From: Meghimatium bilineatum | Lineage: Eukaryota; Mollusca; Gastropoda; Stylommatophora; Philomycidae | Length of the DNA stretch: 64,000 nucleotides | Assembly (NCBI GenBank): GCA_034231615.1 | Contig: CM067316.1 | Coordinates: forward strand, 23,459,791-23,523,790 | Direction of reading: 5' to 3' | Notes under the pieces: model-generated | The model's database searches: none | What the model was told of the DNA's origin: nothing | Seen by the model: only the letters and a program-made list of their open reading frames with translations | Part shown: positions 53,001 to 55,429 of the stretch, one piece after another | Layout: every line of letters begins with the position of its first letter | Position numbering within the stretch: the stretch's first letter is position 1 | Program-made: the position numbers and the translations under genes

Positions 53001-55429
53001 TTTAGAACATAGCTCTGTTTTACTACACTTTTCACAAGCAATAATATGGAAATTTTCCCATTAATGCTGAAAATTGAAAGTTGAACATATATTTGAAATT
53101 TTCTGTGGTGCTTTTTTCTCTTCTAGGATTACCACTGGTGGTGGAGAACGTTCATTGTGTCCGGAGGATCAGCTATTTATGTCTTTGCCTACTCTATCTT
53201 CTATTTCATCACCAAGGTAAACAATCTCACTGACCTGTGTTATTTCTGAAATTTATGTTACTAAGTTGAACTGTTTAATTAATGTATGGTTTAGAAACAT
53301 GAATAATGAACAAATAGCTAGAAGACAGAACTGGTGTCTTTGAGATATAGATGAATAGAGAGAACTTCATGGAAGGAGAAGACAATAAAGATGCTCTCAC
53401 AAAACTACACATGAAAAAAATAACATTAAAGGAAATAATAAGGAAACATAAATCATGTATAATATTTGGATACATTAAAAGACATGACACTTTGGTTAAG
53501 ACCTTACTTGAAGGTAGAGTTCAGAAGAGCAAGAGATAGGCAGAGATACAAATGGGATAGAAAAATCATGAGATGGACAGGTTAGACTATCAGTGTGCAC
53601 CACCAAGGCAAGAGACAGGATGTTAGAAGTCTTTGTCAACATTTAATGCAGATATGGCACTTGATAATGATGGTGTTCAACTCAAAATATTATACTTTAA
53701 TTTCATATATGCTGCAAGATGCATATCACCTTTGGAATCCATGTAATAATAATAAGACCTATAACCCATCAGGGTCATAGAGATGCCACACTGGATACAT
53801 CAACACAAAAAGCTCTCCAAAAAACTCTATCCTCAGCCATTCGGAGGAGTGTAGAAAAATCATACCCAGACCATTCCTTGATGTTATCAATCCAGGATTT
53901 TCTCTGTTCTCTTCTACTTTCACCCTGGACTGTTTCTTGCAAAATAATTTTAGAAAGCGAGTTGTCTCATTACATGCCCAAACCAAACAAGTATATGCAA
54001 TTTCAATACTGCCATAAGTGGTTCTTGATAACCTGCAAGTTTGATTATTTGATGCCTGACAAATATATTTGTCCTGTTTTCTATATAACTAATTCTTAAT
54101 TGTCTGTAGCACTTGTTTTCTGTTTTCAAAAGACTGAATCCTTCTTTCTGTGTCTGCATTGAGTGTCCAACTTTCACATCCGTATAAAAATATACGTAGC
54201 AATAGCGATCTGAATAGATTGATCTTTACTGTAATACTGATTCTTCATTCTCTTGATTAAAAACTGGCTTCACAGCACTCTGGACATTCCCATAAGTGCT
54301 CTGCCCTCTGCTCCAGCAGTCATCCCAGTGACTCAGAGTCCCATTCAGGTGTTGATTGTATGATCTTCAGGACTTTCCAAAGAATTTACTTTTGTAATAC
54401 TGATCTTACTTTTCCTAATCACATTCAACTTTGCAATGGCAGCCGTTTCGAATCTTGGCTTAATCTGATTTCTCGAGTTGCCATCATCACATATTTGCGA
54501 CCCAAGATATTTGAAGGTGGTAACTTCTTCAAGATATTTGATGGTGGAACATAGTTTGCTTTGCACCAATTGTGAGGATCAGTACCATGATTCCTTGTAA
54601 CTATCAAGAGTTATTATTCTTTATTTAATTAATTATACAAGCATTAAAAAATAATGGAATTTCCATTCTAGAATTGATGCCTGGTTTAGTTTACAAGCGC
54701 TATCATTTTTAAAGGAAATATGCCACTGAATATACATCAGTGTTTGTTTTAAGAACATCTGACCTGGTGATCTATTAAATTTGACTATGGTTGAATTTGA
54801 TCAGCAATGAATATACCAAAAAATTGACAACTGTTCATTAGGTCAGAAAAATGTTGAAATAGATTTCAAGATAACAAGTCTCTTTCAATGTATTCCTTCA
54901 TTGCTTAGTTGAACAATACTATATTTATTTTTTATTCTTAAAACATATTTTAACTTGTCTGTCATTAAAACTTGTTTTAACAAGTGTGTCACTATAACAT
55001 GTTATAGCAAGTGTGTCACTAAGAGATGTTTAGCAAGTGTTGCCCTATTTATTTTGATTGGTTTTTATTGTGTTCTTTGATGGATATTTATGTTCATTAT
55101 TTTTTTGCGATAAATAATTGTAATGTAGAAATAGTTCTATTAATTTTTTCTCTGCTTAGCTGAGAATAACAACTCTGCTCTATTTTGGATGTCCATTATT
55201 AATTTTTCTAAAATAATTATAATTAAGAAGTACAAAATATCTTTCTATTAATTTCTATTTGTTTTCTTTTCATGATTAGCTGGAAATCACAGAGTTCATC
55301 CCAACTCTACTCTATTTTGGATACACAATCTTGATAGTTTTCACCTTCTGGATTTTAACCGGCACCATTGGATTCTTTGCAGCATACTGGTTCATACGAC
55401 GAATCTATGGTGCTATCAAGATTGATTAA
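2079..55429 (+). CDS. TM9SF4: Transmembrane 9 superfamily member 4 (nonaspanin), 21 coding exons
   Basis: Coding exons: 2079-2090, 7566-7682, 10259-10358, 11506-11549, 16018-16154, 19405-19504, 21583-21635, 22904-22945, 23981-24069, 28083-28235, 32050-32120, 33504-33636, 35443-35524, 37502-37577, 41685-41768, 43810-43905, 44998-45077, 48902-48965, 51341-51460, 53127-53216, 55280-55429. They sum to 1893 nt, 630 residues plus TAA; vertebrate TM9SF4 is about 640. Residues 1-23 form a signal peptide before FYLPGVAP. The lumenal domain (about 24-265) contains [13 protein letters not shown] and [15 protein letters not shown]. Nine membrane segments follow: roughly 267-289, 331-355, 365-385, 404-424, 435-457, 492-511, 520-545, 560-580 and 588-620, with the family blocks [24 protein letters not shown] and [12 protein letters not shown]. 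The C-terminal KID fits the KxD/E motif that binds COPI and retains the family in Golgi. Known family roles are Golgi/endosomal sorting of membrane proteins, phagocytosis and V-ATPase regulation. TM9SF2 fits less well because its FCDEEKKS-type lumenal insert is absent. Confidence 0.95.
2091..2789. other. Intron 1 start, low-complexity AT-rich DNA
   Basis: No coding or transposon signal. 2540-2680 is unusually rich in AGTACTA/TAGTACT words. An 11-nt G run lies near 2740. Confidence 0.4.
2790..3440 (-). mobile_element. LINE 3' fragment split by a nested LINE
   Basis: 2790-3030 (-) reads [11 protein letters not shown]...LEGKVEG, and 3245-3440 (-) reads a YG-ETW-type stretch with TTNKQLEDR; both are from the post-RT tail of one LINE family. 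The two pieces are separated by an I-clade LINE 3' end at 3118-3260. The same 3' segment recurs at 29615-29785, 37630-37810, 39250-39430 and 53270-53670. Confidence 0.6.
3118..3260 (-). mobile_element. I-clade LINE 3' end (nested)
   Basis: On the - strand it reads LWG-type residues, then [18 protein letters not shown] sequence, then AACAAGACC and a degraded GCAGAAG-type tail. This matches the copy at 20690-20845. It sits inside the LINE fragment of 2790-3440. Confidence 0.55.
3490..3955 (+). mobile_element. LINE 3' fragment, RTE-like
   Basis: The + strand reads [20 protein letters not shown], then [17 protein letters not shown], with later frame breaks and a terminal ALCS-like stretch. This is the C-terminal part of an RTE-like polyprotein, similar in layout to the copies at 12394 and 28489. 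Several stops make it a dead copy. Confidence 0.7.
4231..5120 (+). mobile_element. I-clade LINE fragment with RNase H domain
   Basis: Around 4446 the + strand reads [18 protein letters not shown], the first strand of a LINE RNase H domain (normally TDGS). It continues with [14 protein letters not shown], then WIPSHW and [12 protein letters not shown] in shifted frames, then a post-RNase H segment with [11 protein letters not shown]. Frameshifts and stops make it a pseudogene. Confidence 0.75.
5150..5900 (+). mobile_element. Second I-clade LINE fragment (RT C-terminus to RNase H)
   Basis: The + strand reads [15 protein letters not shown], then [11 protein letters not shown] and an overlapping frame with [21 protein letters not shown], all in the RT C-terminal region. 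An RNase H start near 5690 and [14 protein letters not shown] sequence around 5820 follow. It abuts the fragment at 4231-5120 in the same orientation and is broken by stops and frameshifts. Confidence 0.7.
5900..6460 (-). mobile_element. Decayed mariner transposase, N-terminal part
   Basis: The - strand reads [20 protein letters not shown] (the helix-turn-helix start of mariner/SETMAR-like transposases) near 6183-6330, and [15 protein letters not shown], the WVPxxLT linker, near 5930. The DDD catalytic half is missing. It differs from the intact mariner at 26437. Confidence 0.6.
6768..7310 (+). mobile_element. RTE-like LINE 3' end
   Basis: An open 173-residue frame (6768-7289) reads [20 protein letters not shown], then [15 protein letters not shown], then [10 protein letters not shown] and [13 protein letters not shown]. 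This is the C-terminal region after the RT domain of RTE-like elements. The 3' end carries a GATT-rich tail (TTTATTGATTATTGATTGA). It is the best preserved 3' end of its family here; relatives lie at 24285 and 53755. It is 5' truncated, so not autonomous. Confidence 0.8.
7566..7682 (+). CDS. TM9SF4: TM9SF4 exon 2 (residues 5-43)
   Basis: Acceptor TTCATTCCAG, donor GTATTA, phase 0 at both ends. It encodes the hydrophobic core of the signal peptide ([10 protein letters not shown]) and the mature N-terminus [20 protein letters not shown]. The frame stays open upstream of the acceptor by chance. Confidence 0.95.
7860..9010 (+). repeat. Long dispersed repeat X, copy 1
   Basis: Blocks such as CGCATACAACAAAATGTT, AATGACATCAGTTA and the stretch at 8700-9000 match 29410-30130 plus 30880-30960 in the same orientation, and 38900-39660 inverted. 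No protein is evident; the homology is with the other copies. Confidence 0.65.
9190..9620 (-). mobile_element. I-clade LINE RNase H/3' fragment
   Basis: The - strand, across frames, gives [20 protein letters not shown], then [13 protein letters not shown], an ECPCG-like zinc-knuckle region and finally a GQPLRPE stretch matching the 3' ends at 3118 and 20690. Multiple stops are present. Confidence 0.5.
10110..10258 (+). repeat. Triplicated splice-acceptor segment
   Basis: A unit of about 55 bp (AAAAAATTATATTTTTTACT...TACTTGCTCATGTATCAGG) occurs nearly three times in tandem, ending exactly at the exon 3 acceptor. The second unit also ends in TATCAG|GC (AG at 10202-10203), so there is a decoy acceptor 55 nt upstream; its use would shift the frame. 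The first unit has TATGAGGC. Confidence 0.8.
10259..10358 (+). CDS. TM9SF4: TM9SF4 exon 3 (residues 44-77)
   Basis: Encodes AVKLTS...[13 protein letters not shown] and KAENL. Phase 0 in, phase 1 out, donor GTAATT. The YEYYSLPFC block is a family signature of the lumenal domain. Confidence 0.95.
10359..11505. other. Intron 3, no gene seen
   Basis: Unique-looking AT-rich sequence with a 12-nt G run near 11055. No protein-coding or clear transposon homology recognised. Confidence 0.4.
11506..11549 (+). CDS. TM9SF4: TM9SF4 exon 4 (residues 77-91)
   Basis: A 44-nt exon encoding [15 protein letters not shown], nearly identical to the vertebrate block. Acceptor TTTTTGCAG, donor GTAAGT, phase 1 in, phase 0 out. 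Confidence 0.95.
11980..12250 (+). repeat. Dispersed repeat with CCATAAGTGCTC core
   Basis: The stretch CACAGCAYGTGGGGCATTTCCATAAGTGCTCCGCCCTCTG... recurs at 54270-54350 (same strand); a partial CCCATAAGTGCTCAGCAGCC match lies near 9950. No coding potential. Possibly a SINE or LINE untranslated region. Confidence 0.45.
12380..13850 (-). mobile_element. 5'-truncated RTE-like LINE with near-complete reverse transcriptase
   Basis: The 389-residue frame at 12691-13860 (-) has the RT domain: [11 protein letters not shown] with the first catalytic Asp (residue 128), [14 protein letters not shown] at about 183-196, and YADD at 228-231. A small insertion near 12690 breaks the frame. The C-terminal part continues at 12394-12615 ([20 protein letters not shown]) and ends in an ACATAACATAAC-type tail at about 12385. 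No endonuclease domain is present, so the copy is dead. A second, more decayed copy of the same family is at 45090-47278. Confidence 0.85.
13870..14380. other. Intron 4 stretch, no feature seen
   Basis: Lies between two LINE copies. A few short frames exist but none resembles a known family. Confidence 0.35.
14385..15240 (-). mobile_element. I-clade LINE 3' part (RNase H and zinc knuckle)
   Basis: The - strand frame 14286-14711 reads [15 protein letters not shown], then a C-x-C...H...C cluster ([20 protein letters not shown]). Upstream in shifted frames comes a [11 protein letters not shown] RNase H motif. It ends in a TAA-repeat tail at about 14390-14410, typical of I-like LINEs. The open frame past the tail is not part of the element. 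Confidence 0.75.
15540..15800 (+). mobile_element. I-clade LINE 3' fragment
   Basis: In mixed frames the + strand reads NTIKQVTIL, then [18 protein letters not shown] and [19 protein letters not shown], the post-RNase H segment. Short, truncated and frameshifted. Confidence 0.65.
16018..16154 (+). CDS. TM9SF4: TM9SF4 exon 5 (residues 92-137)
   Basis: Encodes [13 protein letters not shown], a charged linker, then DYYVHL. Acceptor CATACAG, donor GTAAGA; ends in phase 2. This is the least conserved part of the lumenal domain. Confidence 0.93.
16266..17134. mobile_element. piggyBac-like MITE, copy A (decayed right end)
   Basis: Begins TTAA-CCTTTAGCACACCC, the same end as copies B-D, and finishes with the degraded inverse GTGTGCTTATGGCTAA. 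No intact transposase. The right terminus is uncertain. Confidence 0.5.
17230..17600 (+). mobile_element. I-clade LINE fragment, RT end to RNase H start
   Basis: Ends in [18 protein letters not shown], the first strand of RNase H. It is cut off at about 17600, where a - strand LINE begins. Frame breaks lie upstream. Confidence 0.6.
17600..18705 (-). mobile_element. I/Jockey-clade LINE reverse transcriptase
   Basis: The - strand frame 18085-18702 reads [20 protein letters not shown], then [45 protein letters not shown] and [11 protein letters not shown] blocks 2-5 with the catalytic Asp residues and YADD intact. After a stop at about 18070 it continues at 17510-17980 with [17 protein letters not shown] and [12 protein letters not shown]-terminal RT, endonuclease and RNase H regions are missing. 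Such proteins are commonly annotated as RNA-directed DNA polymerase from mobile element jockey. Confidence 0.85.
18730..18810 (-). pseudogene. Possible piggyBac transposase N-terminal scrap
   Basis: The - strand reads [16 protein letters not shown], resembling the acidic N-terminus of piggyBac-like transposases. A related stretch, [15 protein letters not shown], lies at 36995-37070 (-). Both are short; the assignment is tentative. Confidence 0.35.
19122..19256 (+). repeat. 20-bp tandem repeat
   Basis: About seven diverged units of roughly TGTACTGTAACCACACATTG, in intron 5. No coding role. Confidence 0.8.
19405..19504 (+). CDS. TM9SF4: TM9SF4 exon 6 (residues 137-170)
   Basis: Encodes [13 protein letters not shown], then [13 protein letters not shown]. 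Acceptor CTACCAG, donor GTAATA; phase 2 in, phase 0 out. Confidence 0.95.
19522..19783 (-). mobile_element. tRNA-derived SINE with 10-bp target-site duplication
   Basis: On the - strand the head reads GCGGTAGCCTAGTGGATAG (A box at 19757-19770) and GGTTCGAAACC (B box at 19709-19719), the internal pol III promoter of a tRNA-like head. Flanking direct repeats are TACATGACTA at 19512-19521 and 19784-19793. The tail is a short TTTACC/T-rich stretch. Confidence 0.85.
19895..20050 (-). mobile_element. SINE-1 fragment
   Basis: Matches the 3' half of the SINE-1 family (see 32495-32770): TTCTTCTTTTGCATTAATTC, the GATGTAGTC...AATGCGTTGT block and GGCCTAGCACATCCGACTTC. The 5' part is missing. Confidence 0.65.
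20690..20847 (+). mobile_element. I-clade LINE 3' end with GAATGCAGAAGAAGAAG tail
   Basis: Reads AKILGWLF...[11 protein letters not shown] then a non-coding tail AACAAGACCAAACGAATGCTGAATGCAGAAGAAGAAG (20805-20840). This is a 5'-truncated LINE 3' end; its tail is shared with SINE-1 copies. Confidence 0.6.
20850..21582. other. Intron 6, no clear feature
   Basis: A - strand frame at 21225-21578 (117 residues) has no recognisable domain and no splice or start context. I see no supported gene here. Confidence 0.35.
21583..21635 (+). CDS. TM9SF4: TM9SF4 exon 7 (residues 171-188)
   Basis: A 53-nt exon, [17 protein letters not shown] plus two bases. Acceptor TTTCATGCAG, donor GTAAGT; phase 0 in, phase 2 out. 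HNHL...YH is conserved in the family. Confidence 0.95.
22305..22453 (+). mobile_element. SINE-1 copy, 5' truncated
   Basis: Starts at CGGATGTGTCGGGCC and ends in GAACGCAGAAGAAGAAGAATG, matching the 3' half of SINE-1. Confidence 0.7.
22904..22945 (+). CDS. TM9SF4: TM9SF4 exon 8 (residues 188-202)
   Basis: A 42-nt exon, [14 protein letters not shown] plus two bases. Acceptor GCTTACAG, donor GTAAGG. RVVxFEVxP matches the vertebrate RVVRFEVIP block. Confidence 0.95.
22946..23980. other. Intron 8, no clear feature
   Basis: AT-rich, with an A-rich stretch at 23630-23700 and a short TA run near 23775. No transposon recognised. Confidence 0.35.
23981..24069 (+). CDS. TM9SF4: TM9SF4 exon 9 (residues 202-232)
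   Basis: Encodes [18 protein letters not shown]...KITEN. Acceptor TTTTTTTTCCAG; donor GTATTG is weak but phase 2 to 1 is consistent. This is the variable end of the lumenal domain. Confidence 0.92.
24285..24470 (+). mobile_element. RTE-like LINE 3' scrap
   Basis: Reads [14 protein letters not shown], then AFLRSC and TTTATGGGTGT, aligned with the terminal part of the element at 6768-7310. Frame is broken. Confidence 0.6.
24470..26436. other. Intron 9, first half
   Basis: Contains a perfect 24-bp inverted repeat (25024-25047 and 25066-25089) followed by a TA run, and another TA run at 26355-26380. Otherwise unremarkable AT-rich sequence. Confidence 0.5.
26437..27771 (-). mobile_element. Complete mariner element
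   Basis: A 1335-bp element bounded by TA on both sides. The terminal inverted repeats are identical for 28 bp, starting CGAGGGGGAGTCAATAAG. It carries one uninterrupted transposase frame on the - strand. Length, TA target, perfect ends and intact frame indicate a young, possibly active insertion in intron 9 of TM9SF4, antisense to the gene. Confidence 0.95.
26537..27607 (-). CDS. mariner transposase (DD34D)
   Basis: Cut-and-paste transposase of the Tc1/mariner superfamily. I chose the ATG at 27607 (356 residues; M-A-T-V-L-T-E) over the upstream in-frame ATG at 27634, because mariner proteins are about 345-360 residues. An N-terminal double helix-turn-helix spans about 10-115 ([15 protein letters not shown]...). 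The WVPRQLT linker is at 126-132. Catalytic Asp residues are D165 in TGDESW, D259 in LLHDNARPH and D294 in YSPDLAPSD; the last two are 34 residues apart, as in DD34D mariners. The C-terminus is complete. No stop or frameshift is seen, so the protein could be functional. Confidence 0.93.
   Translation of the reverse strand: MATVLTECTINEQRAVVRFLWAKGLPAKDIHKEMLPVYADNCLSRKAVHSWVKKFSQGRSKIVDEIRSGRAVEIATDASVQRVEEMIRGDRRVTIDAVAAAIGCSHGSAYSIMHDRLKFKKVCSRWVPRQLTDEHKMNRLGLSLEHLCQYANEGEDMMNRIITGDESWVHHYQPESKRASMQWKHPSSPCVQKFKVTPSAGKVMLTVFWDCQGVLLTNFKKKGDNVNSESYCEVLSVLRDAIRRKRPGLLTRGVLLLHDNARPHTARLTQEKIKNLGWKILEHPPYSPDLAPSDFHLFGPLKTHLGGKHFATDAEVECEVKMWLKKQSTQFYAAGLGGLIKRWDKCINVGGNYVEK
28083..28235 (+). 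CDS. TM9SF4: TM9SF4 exon 10 (residues 232-283)
   Basis: Encodes [20 protein letters not shown], then [20 protein letters not shown], the end of the lumenal domain and most of the first membrane segment. Phase 1 in, phase 1 out; donor GTAAGA. Highly conserved in TM9SF4. Confidence 0.97.
28489..29040 (-). mobile_element. 5'-truncated RTE-like LINE with 11-bp target-site duplication
   Basis: The - strand frame (28492-28923) reads [47 protein letters not shown] and [11 protein letters not shown]. Its tail is AATGAATGAAT-like. It is flanked by CAGGATAAAAT on both sides (28477-28487 and 29042-29052) and interrupts dispersed repeat X, so it inserted later. Confidence 0.85.
29041..31100 (+). repeat. 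Long dispersed repeat X, copy 2 (interrupted by MITE B)
   Basis: Starts with two tandem units of about 115 bp around GCCAGGATAAAATGCCTAGG (29042-29230), continues through 29400-30130 and resumes at 30874-30960 after the MITE. It includes a LINE 3' segment at 29615-29785 (GAGACAGGATGTTGGATG). Matches 7860-9010 (+) and 38890-40000 (inverted). Confidence 0.65.
30133..30873. mobile_element. piggyBac-like MITE, copy B
   Basis: A 741-bp element flanked by TTAA, with inverted ends CCTTTAGCAAGCTGTGTT and CCTTTAGCACGCTGTGTT. No intact transposase. Near 30560-30670 (-) are remnants matching the ATG region of copy C, so it looks like an internally deleted derivative. It cleanly splits dispersed repeat X. 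Confidence 0.8.
31100..32049. other. Intron 10 remainder, no clear feature
   Basis: No open frame or transposon end recognised. Confidence 0.35.
32050..32120 (+). CDS. TM9SF4: TM9SF4 exon 11 (residues 283-306)
   Basis: Encodes [24 protein letters not shown]: end of the first membrane segment and start of the cytosolic loop. Phase 1 in, 0 out; donor GTAAGA. Confidence 0.96.
32495..32770 (-). mobile_element. SINE-1, full-length copy
   Basis: On the - strand: starts CGCCCGTGTGTTGCCGGGCC, continues AAAAGGGGAGCAAAGAATAG and GTTATGGGATGGAGTTGGC, and ends GAATGAATGCAGAAGAAG. Length about 275 bp. Copies: 19895 (-), 22305 (+), 32900 (-), 33336 (+), 34722 (+), 37985 (-), 49538 (+), 61286 (+). No clear tRNA A/B box pair was found in its head. 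Confidence 0.75.
32900..33186 (-). mobile_element. SINE-1, second full-length copy
   Basis: Same orientation and extent as 32495-32770 and about 130 bp from it, but diverged by many substitutions and a short internal insertion, so it is an independent or older copy. Confidence 0.75.
33336..33405 (+). mobile_element. SINE-1 fragment
   Basis: About 70 bp, GAATGTGTCAGGCCATTGGT to TTCTGTTCTCTGGAC, opposite in orientation to its two neighbours. A TA microsatellite follows at 33415-33475. Confidence 0.6.
33504..33636 (+). CDS. TM9SF4: TM9SF4 exon 12 (residues 307-351)
   Basis: Encodes [20 protein letters not shown], then the second membrane segment ([17 protein letters not shown]). [13 protein letters not shown] is a hallmark of the family. 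Acceptor TTTTTCAAG, donor GTTAGT, ending in phase 1. Confidence 0.97.
33990..34310 (+). mobile_element. I-clade LINE 3' fragment
   Basis: In mixed frames it reads [20 protein letters not shown], then [17 protein letters not shown], the post-RNase H zinc-knuckle region. Truncated and frameshifted. Confidence 0.6.
34722..34866 (+). mobile_element. SINE-1 fragment
   Basis: Matches the middle of SINE-1 (AAGCCATGCTGATGTCAGATG ... GCTGTGAACCGTGACACA ... GGACTACATC). Lacks the head and the tail. Confidence 0.65.
35107..35351 (-). mobile_element. Fold-back SINE-like element, copy 2 (loopless palindrome)
   Basis: Two 100-bp arms meet at CATCTCCATGGAGATG (centre 35249/35250) and differ at only a few positions. 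Each arm carries a B-box-like GGTTCAATTCC (35326-35336 and its mirror) and an A-box-like TAGTCAAGTACGG. A 42-bp tail lies on the left. Direct repeats TTGTTCAGTCTAT flank it at 35094-35106 and 35352-35364. The tail resembles that of the copy at 1189-1622. Confidence 0.8.
35443..35524 (+). CDS. TM9SF4: TM9SF4 exon 13 (residues 351-378)
   Basis: Encodes [20 protein letters not shown] and IFLYMFMG, spanning the second and third membrane segments. Phase 1 in, 2 out; donor GTAAGA. Confidence 0.96.
35525..37501. other. Intron 13
   Basis: 36050-36420 has a weak LINE-3'-end look ([16 protein letters not shown] reading) but no decisive motif. 36995-37070 (-) reads [15 protein letters not shown], similar to the acidic N-terminus of piggyBac transposases. 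The rest is unassigned. Confidence 0.35.
37502..37577 (+). CDS. TM9SF4: TM9SF4 exon 14 (residues 378-403)
   Basis: Encodes [20 protein letters not shown] and KKAAFQ, corresponding to the vertebrate GGFSAGRLYRTLKG block. Phase 2 in, 0 out; donor GTAAGA. Confidence 0.96.
37630..37810 (-). mobile_element. LINE 3' fragment
   Basis: Same 3' segment as 2790-3030 and 53270-53670 (ATGAAGGTTGGCTGCAACAG, CATCCCCTGTCTCTTGTC). Non-functional. Confidence 0.6.
37985..38475 (-). mobile_element. SINE-1 split by a later insertion
   Basis: Left part 37985-38068 and right part 38385-38475 together rebuild SINE-1. The 38079-38384 insert is bounded by TAACCAACC-type repeats. Confidence 0.65.
38079..38384 (+). 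mobile_element. Insertion within SINE-1, possibly a tRNA-derived SINE
   Basis: Begins AGGGCGATGGGGCAATGGAT, which resembles a tRNA A-box region, and ends in an ACTAACTAACTAACC-like tail. TAACCAACC occurs at both edges. The B box is weak (GGTTTGAAATA near 38200), so the tRNA origin is tentative. Confidence 0.45.
38774..38876 (+). repeat. 37-bp tandem duplication plus C run
   Basis: TTTGTGCCTCATTACACAGA...CACTA is repeated twice (38774-38810, 38811-38847), then a C-rich run of about 20. Confidence 0.8.
38890..40090 (-). repeat. Long dispersed repeat X, copy 3 (inverted)
   Basis: Reverse complement of the 29041-30130 sequence, including a LINE 3' segment at 39250-39430, CGCAAGTCAAGCCCACTTTA at 39640-39660 and GGCATTTTATCCTGGCTTG near 39895. 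A C run at 38857 and a G run at 39939 lie at its edges. Confidence 0.65.
40461..40884. repeat. Nested palindromic segment with central hairpin
   Basis: 72-bp inverted arms (40461-40532 and 40813-40884; GAACACAG...GGTGTAAACAC) with a perfect 23-bp hairpin inside (40588-40610 and 40626-40648). The outer context TTCTATTTCTGAYGTA at 40448 and 40928 could be a 16-bp TSD or an old internal duplication. Confidence 0.6.
41064..41255 (-). pseudogene. piggyBac-like transposase N-terminal remnant
   Basis: 63 residues starting [19 protein letters not shown], acidic and serine-rich thereafter. Its position just inside a TTAA-flanked element suggests the start of the lost transposase. The same start region is recognisable in copy B. 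No DDD catalytic residues remain. The family call rests on TTAA ends and context, not on a diagnostic motif. Confidence 0.4.
41685..41768 (+). CDS. TM9SF4: TM9SF4 exon 15 (residues 404-431)
   Basis: Encodes [19 protein letters not shown], then IWGKHSSGA: the fourth membrane segment and a conserved loop. Acceptor CTTCTGCAG, donor GTAAGT, phase 0 both sides. Confidence 0.97.
41769..43809. other. Intron 15
   Basis: 42510-42840 holds three diverged units around TTGGACTARCACCCAC...CACCATAAGAGGTA; a fourth lies at 44885-44955. A possible SINE head (GAGTTCAATTCAAGG) lies near 42150. No gene seen. Confidence 0.45.
43810..43905 (+). CDS. TM9SF4: TM9SF4 exon 16 (residues 432-463)
   Basis: Encodes [20 protein letters not shown] and [12 protein letters not shown], the fifth membrane segment. 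Acceptor TTTCACAG, donor GTGATT, phase 0 both sides. Confidence 0.97.
43975..44375 (+). mobile_element. LINE 3' end with GATA tail
   Basis: Reads [16 protein letters not shown], then KARGRPRTR and a TAGATAGATAGATA tail. This is the 3' part of an RTE-like LINE, broken by frameshifts. Confidence 0.65.
44998..45077 (+). CDS. TM9SF4: TM9SF4 exon 17 (residues 464-490)
   Basis: Encodes [20 protein letters not shown] and YMNPFL, the cytosolic loop conserved in the family ([12 protein letters not shown] in vertebrates). Ends in phase 2; donor GTGAGT. Confidence 0.97.
45090..47278 (+). mobile_element. RTE-like LINE, long decayed copy
   Basis: A 2.2-kb copy in intron 17 of the family seen at 12380-13850. 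It extends further 5': 45100-45306 encodes the linker between endonuclease and RT ([18 protein letters not shown]), and 45830 reads [19 protein letters not shown]. The RT part is riddled with stops and indels. It ends GCCCCGGAGGAACATAACAT like the other copy, which confirms the shared 3' end. Confidence 0.8.
47741..47868 (+). repeat. 43-bp tandem repeat, about 3 units
   Basis: Units contain AAACATAACATGTCCTGTCC followed by AAACATAACATGTCTCTCC; each unit is itself an internal duplication. It directly abuts the pogo-like MITE at 47875. Confidence 0.85.
47875..48048. mobile_element. pogo-like MITE, copy 1
   Basis: Similar to 56040-56185 in ends and interior (AATAAATTGGTCC ... GGATTCCACTG). The left end is degenerate; TA flanks. 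Confidence 0.5.
48355..48668 (+). mobile_element. RTE-like LINE 3' end
   Basis: Reads [20 protein letters not shown], then [19 protein letters not shown] and DCLRHPAWH, ending in a GATGATGATGA tail. Close relative of the 3' end at 50540-50820. Confidence 0.75.
48902..48965 (+). CDS. TM9SF4: TM9SF4 exon 18 (residues 490-511)
   Basis: Encodes [20 protein letters not shown] and FT, the sixth membrane segment. Phase 2 in, 0 out; acceptor TCTACTACAG, donor GTAAGT. Confidence 0.97.
49538..49688 (+). mobile_element. SINE-1 fragment
   Basis: GAATGTGTCAAACCATTTCT to TTTGAGAACGAATGCAAATA: the 3' half of SINE-1, with a degraded tail. It contains an internal insertion relative to other copies. Confidence 0.65.
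49690..50110 (+). mobile_element. RTE-like LINE fragment
   Basis: Reads [20 protein letters not shown], then LLIYGSETW, the region after RT. Truncated. Confidence 0.65.
50112..50825 (+). mobile_element. RTE-like LINE: RT core joined to 3' end
   Basis: Around 50230-50530 it reads [20 protein letters not shown], then [20 protein letters not shown], carrying the YADD box. An internal deletion then joins it directly to a 3' end ([19 protein letters not shown]) with an AATGAATGAATA tail. Non-autonomous. Confidence 0.8.
51341..51460 (+). CDS. TM9SF4: TM9SF4 exon 19 (residues 512-551)
   Basis: Encodes [20 protein letters not shown], then [20 protein letters not shown], the seventh membrane segment and neighbours. 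Phase 0 both sides; donor GTAAGT. Very close to vertebrate TM9SF4. Confidence 0.98.
51644..52557. mobile_element. piggyBac-like MITE, copy D
   Basis: 914 bp between TTAA sites, ends CCTTTAGGGCCCTG and, inverted, CCTTTACGACTCTG. The interior aligns with copies B and C (TTTTGAAAACATGATAAC, TGTTGTATGTATGATATGA). No open transposase. Confidence 0.7.
52560..52925 (+). mobile_element. LINE 3' end with AGAAGAAGAAG tail
   Basis: Reads [39 protein letters not shown], then [15 protein letters not shown], ending AGAAGAAGAAGATGATAATG. Inserted next to the right end of MITE copy D. Confidence 0.75.
53127..53216 (+). CDS. TM9SF4: TM9SF4 exon 20 (residues 552-581)
   Basis: Encodes [20 protein letters not shown] and [10 protein letters not shown], eighth membrane segment. 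The DYxWWWRxFxVSGGSA block is a family hallmark. Phase 0 both sides; donor GTAAAC. Confidence 0.98.
53270..53670 (+). mobile_element. LINE 3' fragment
   Basis: Reads [17 protein letters not shown] and, in shifted frames, a YG-ET start and a RDRMLE-like end. The most extended copy of the 3' segment also seen at 2790, 29615, 37630 and 39250. Confidence 0.65.
53755..54600 (-). mobile_element. RTE-like LINE 3' part
   Basis: The - strand reads [20 protein letters not shown] (54345-54569), [20 protein letters not shown] with [10 protein letters not shown] (53950-54177), then [14 protein letters not shown] sequence and a stop before an ATT-rich tail. Same family as 6768-7310. A repeat scrap (CCATAAGTGCTC) interrupts it near 54290. 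Confidence 0.7.
54940..55046 (+). repeat. 27-bp minisatellite, about 4 units
   Basis: Diverged units of ATAACATGTTATAGCAAGTG followed by TGTCACT. Confidence 0.7.
55136..55215 (+). pseudogene. Decayed duplicate of the start of TM9SF4 exon 21
   Basis: TTCTATTAATTTTTTCTCTG, then CTTAGCTGAGAATAACA, then ACTCTGCTCTATTTTGGATG parallels the real acceptor and exon start about 115 bp downstream (TTAGCTGGAAATCACAGAG ... ACTCTACTCTATTTTGGATA). Part of the exon copy is deleted and the reading frame is lost. Confidence 0.7.
55280..55429 (+). CDS. TM9SF4: TM9SF4 exon 21, last coding exon (residues 582-630)
   Basis: Encodes [40 protein letters not shown] and RIYGAIKID followed by TAA. It holds the ninth membrane segment and the cytosolic C-terminus; the final KID fits the KxD/E COPI/Golgi-retention motif. 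Confidence 0.98.
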   Translation: MEITEFIPTLLYFGYTILIVFTFWILTGTIGFFAAYWFIRRIYGAIKID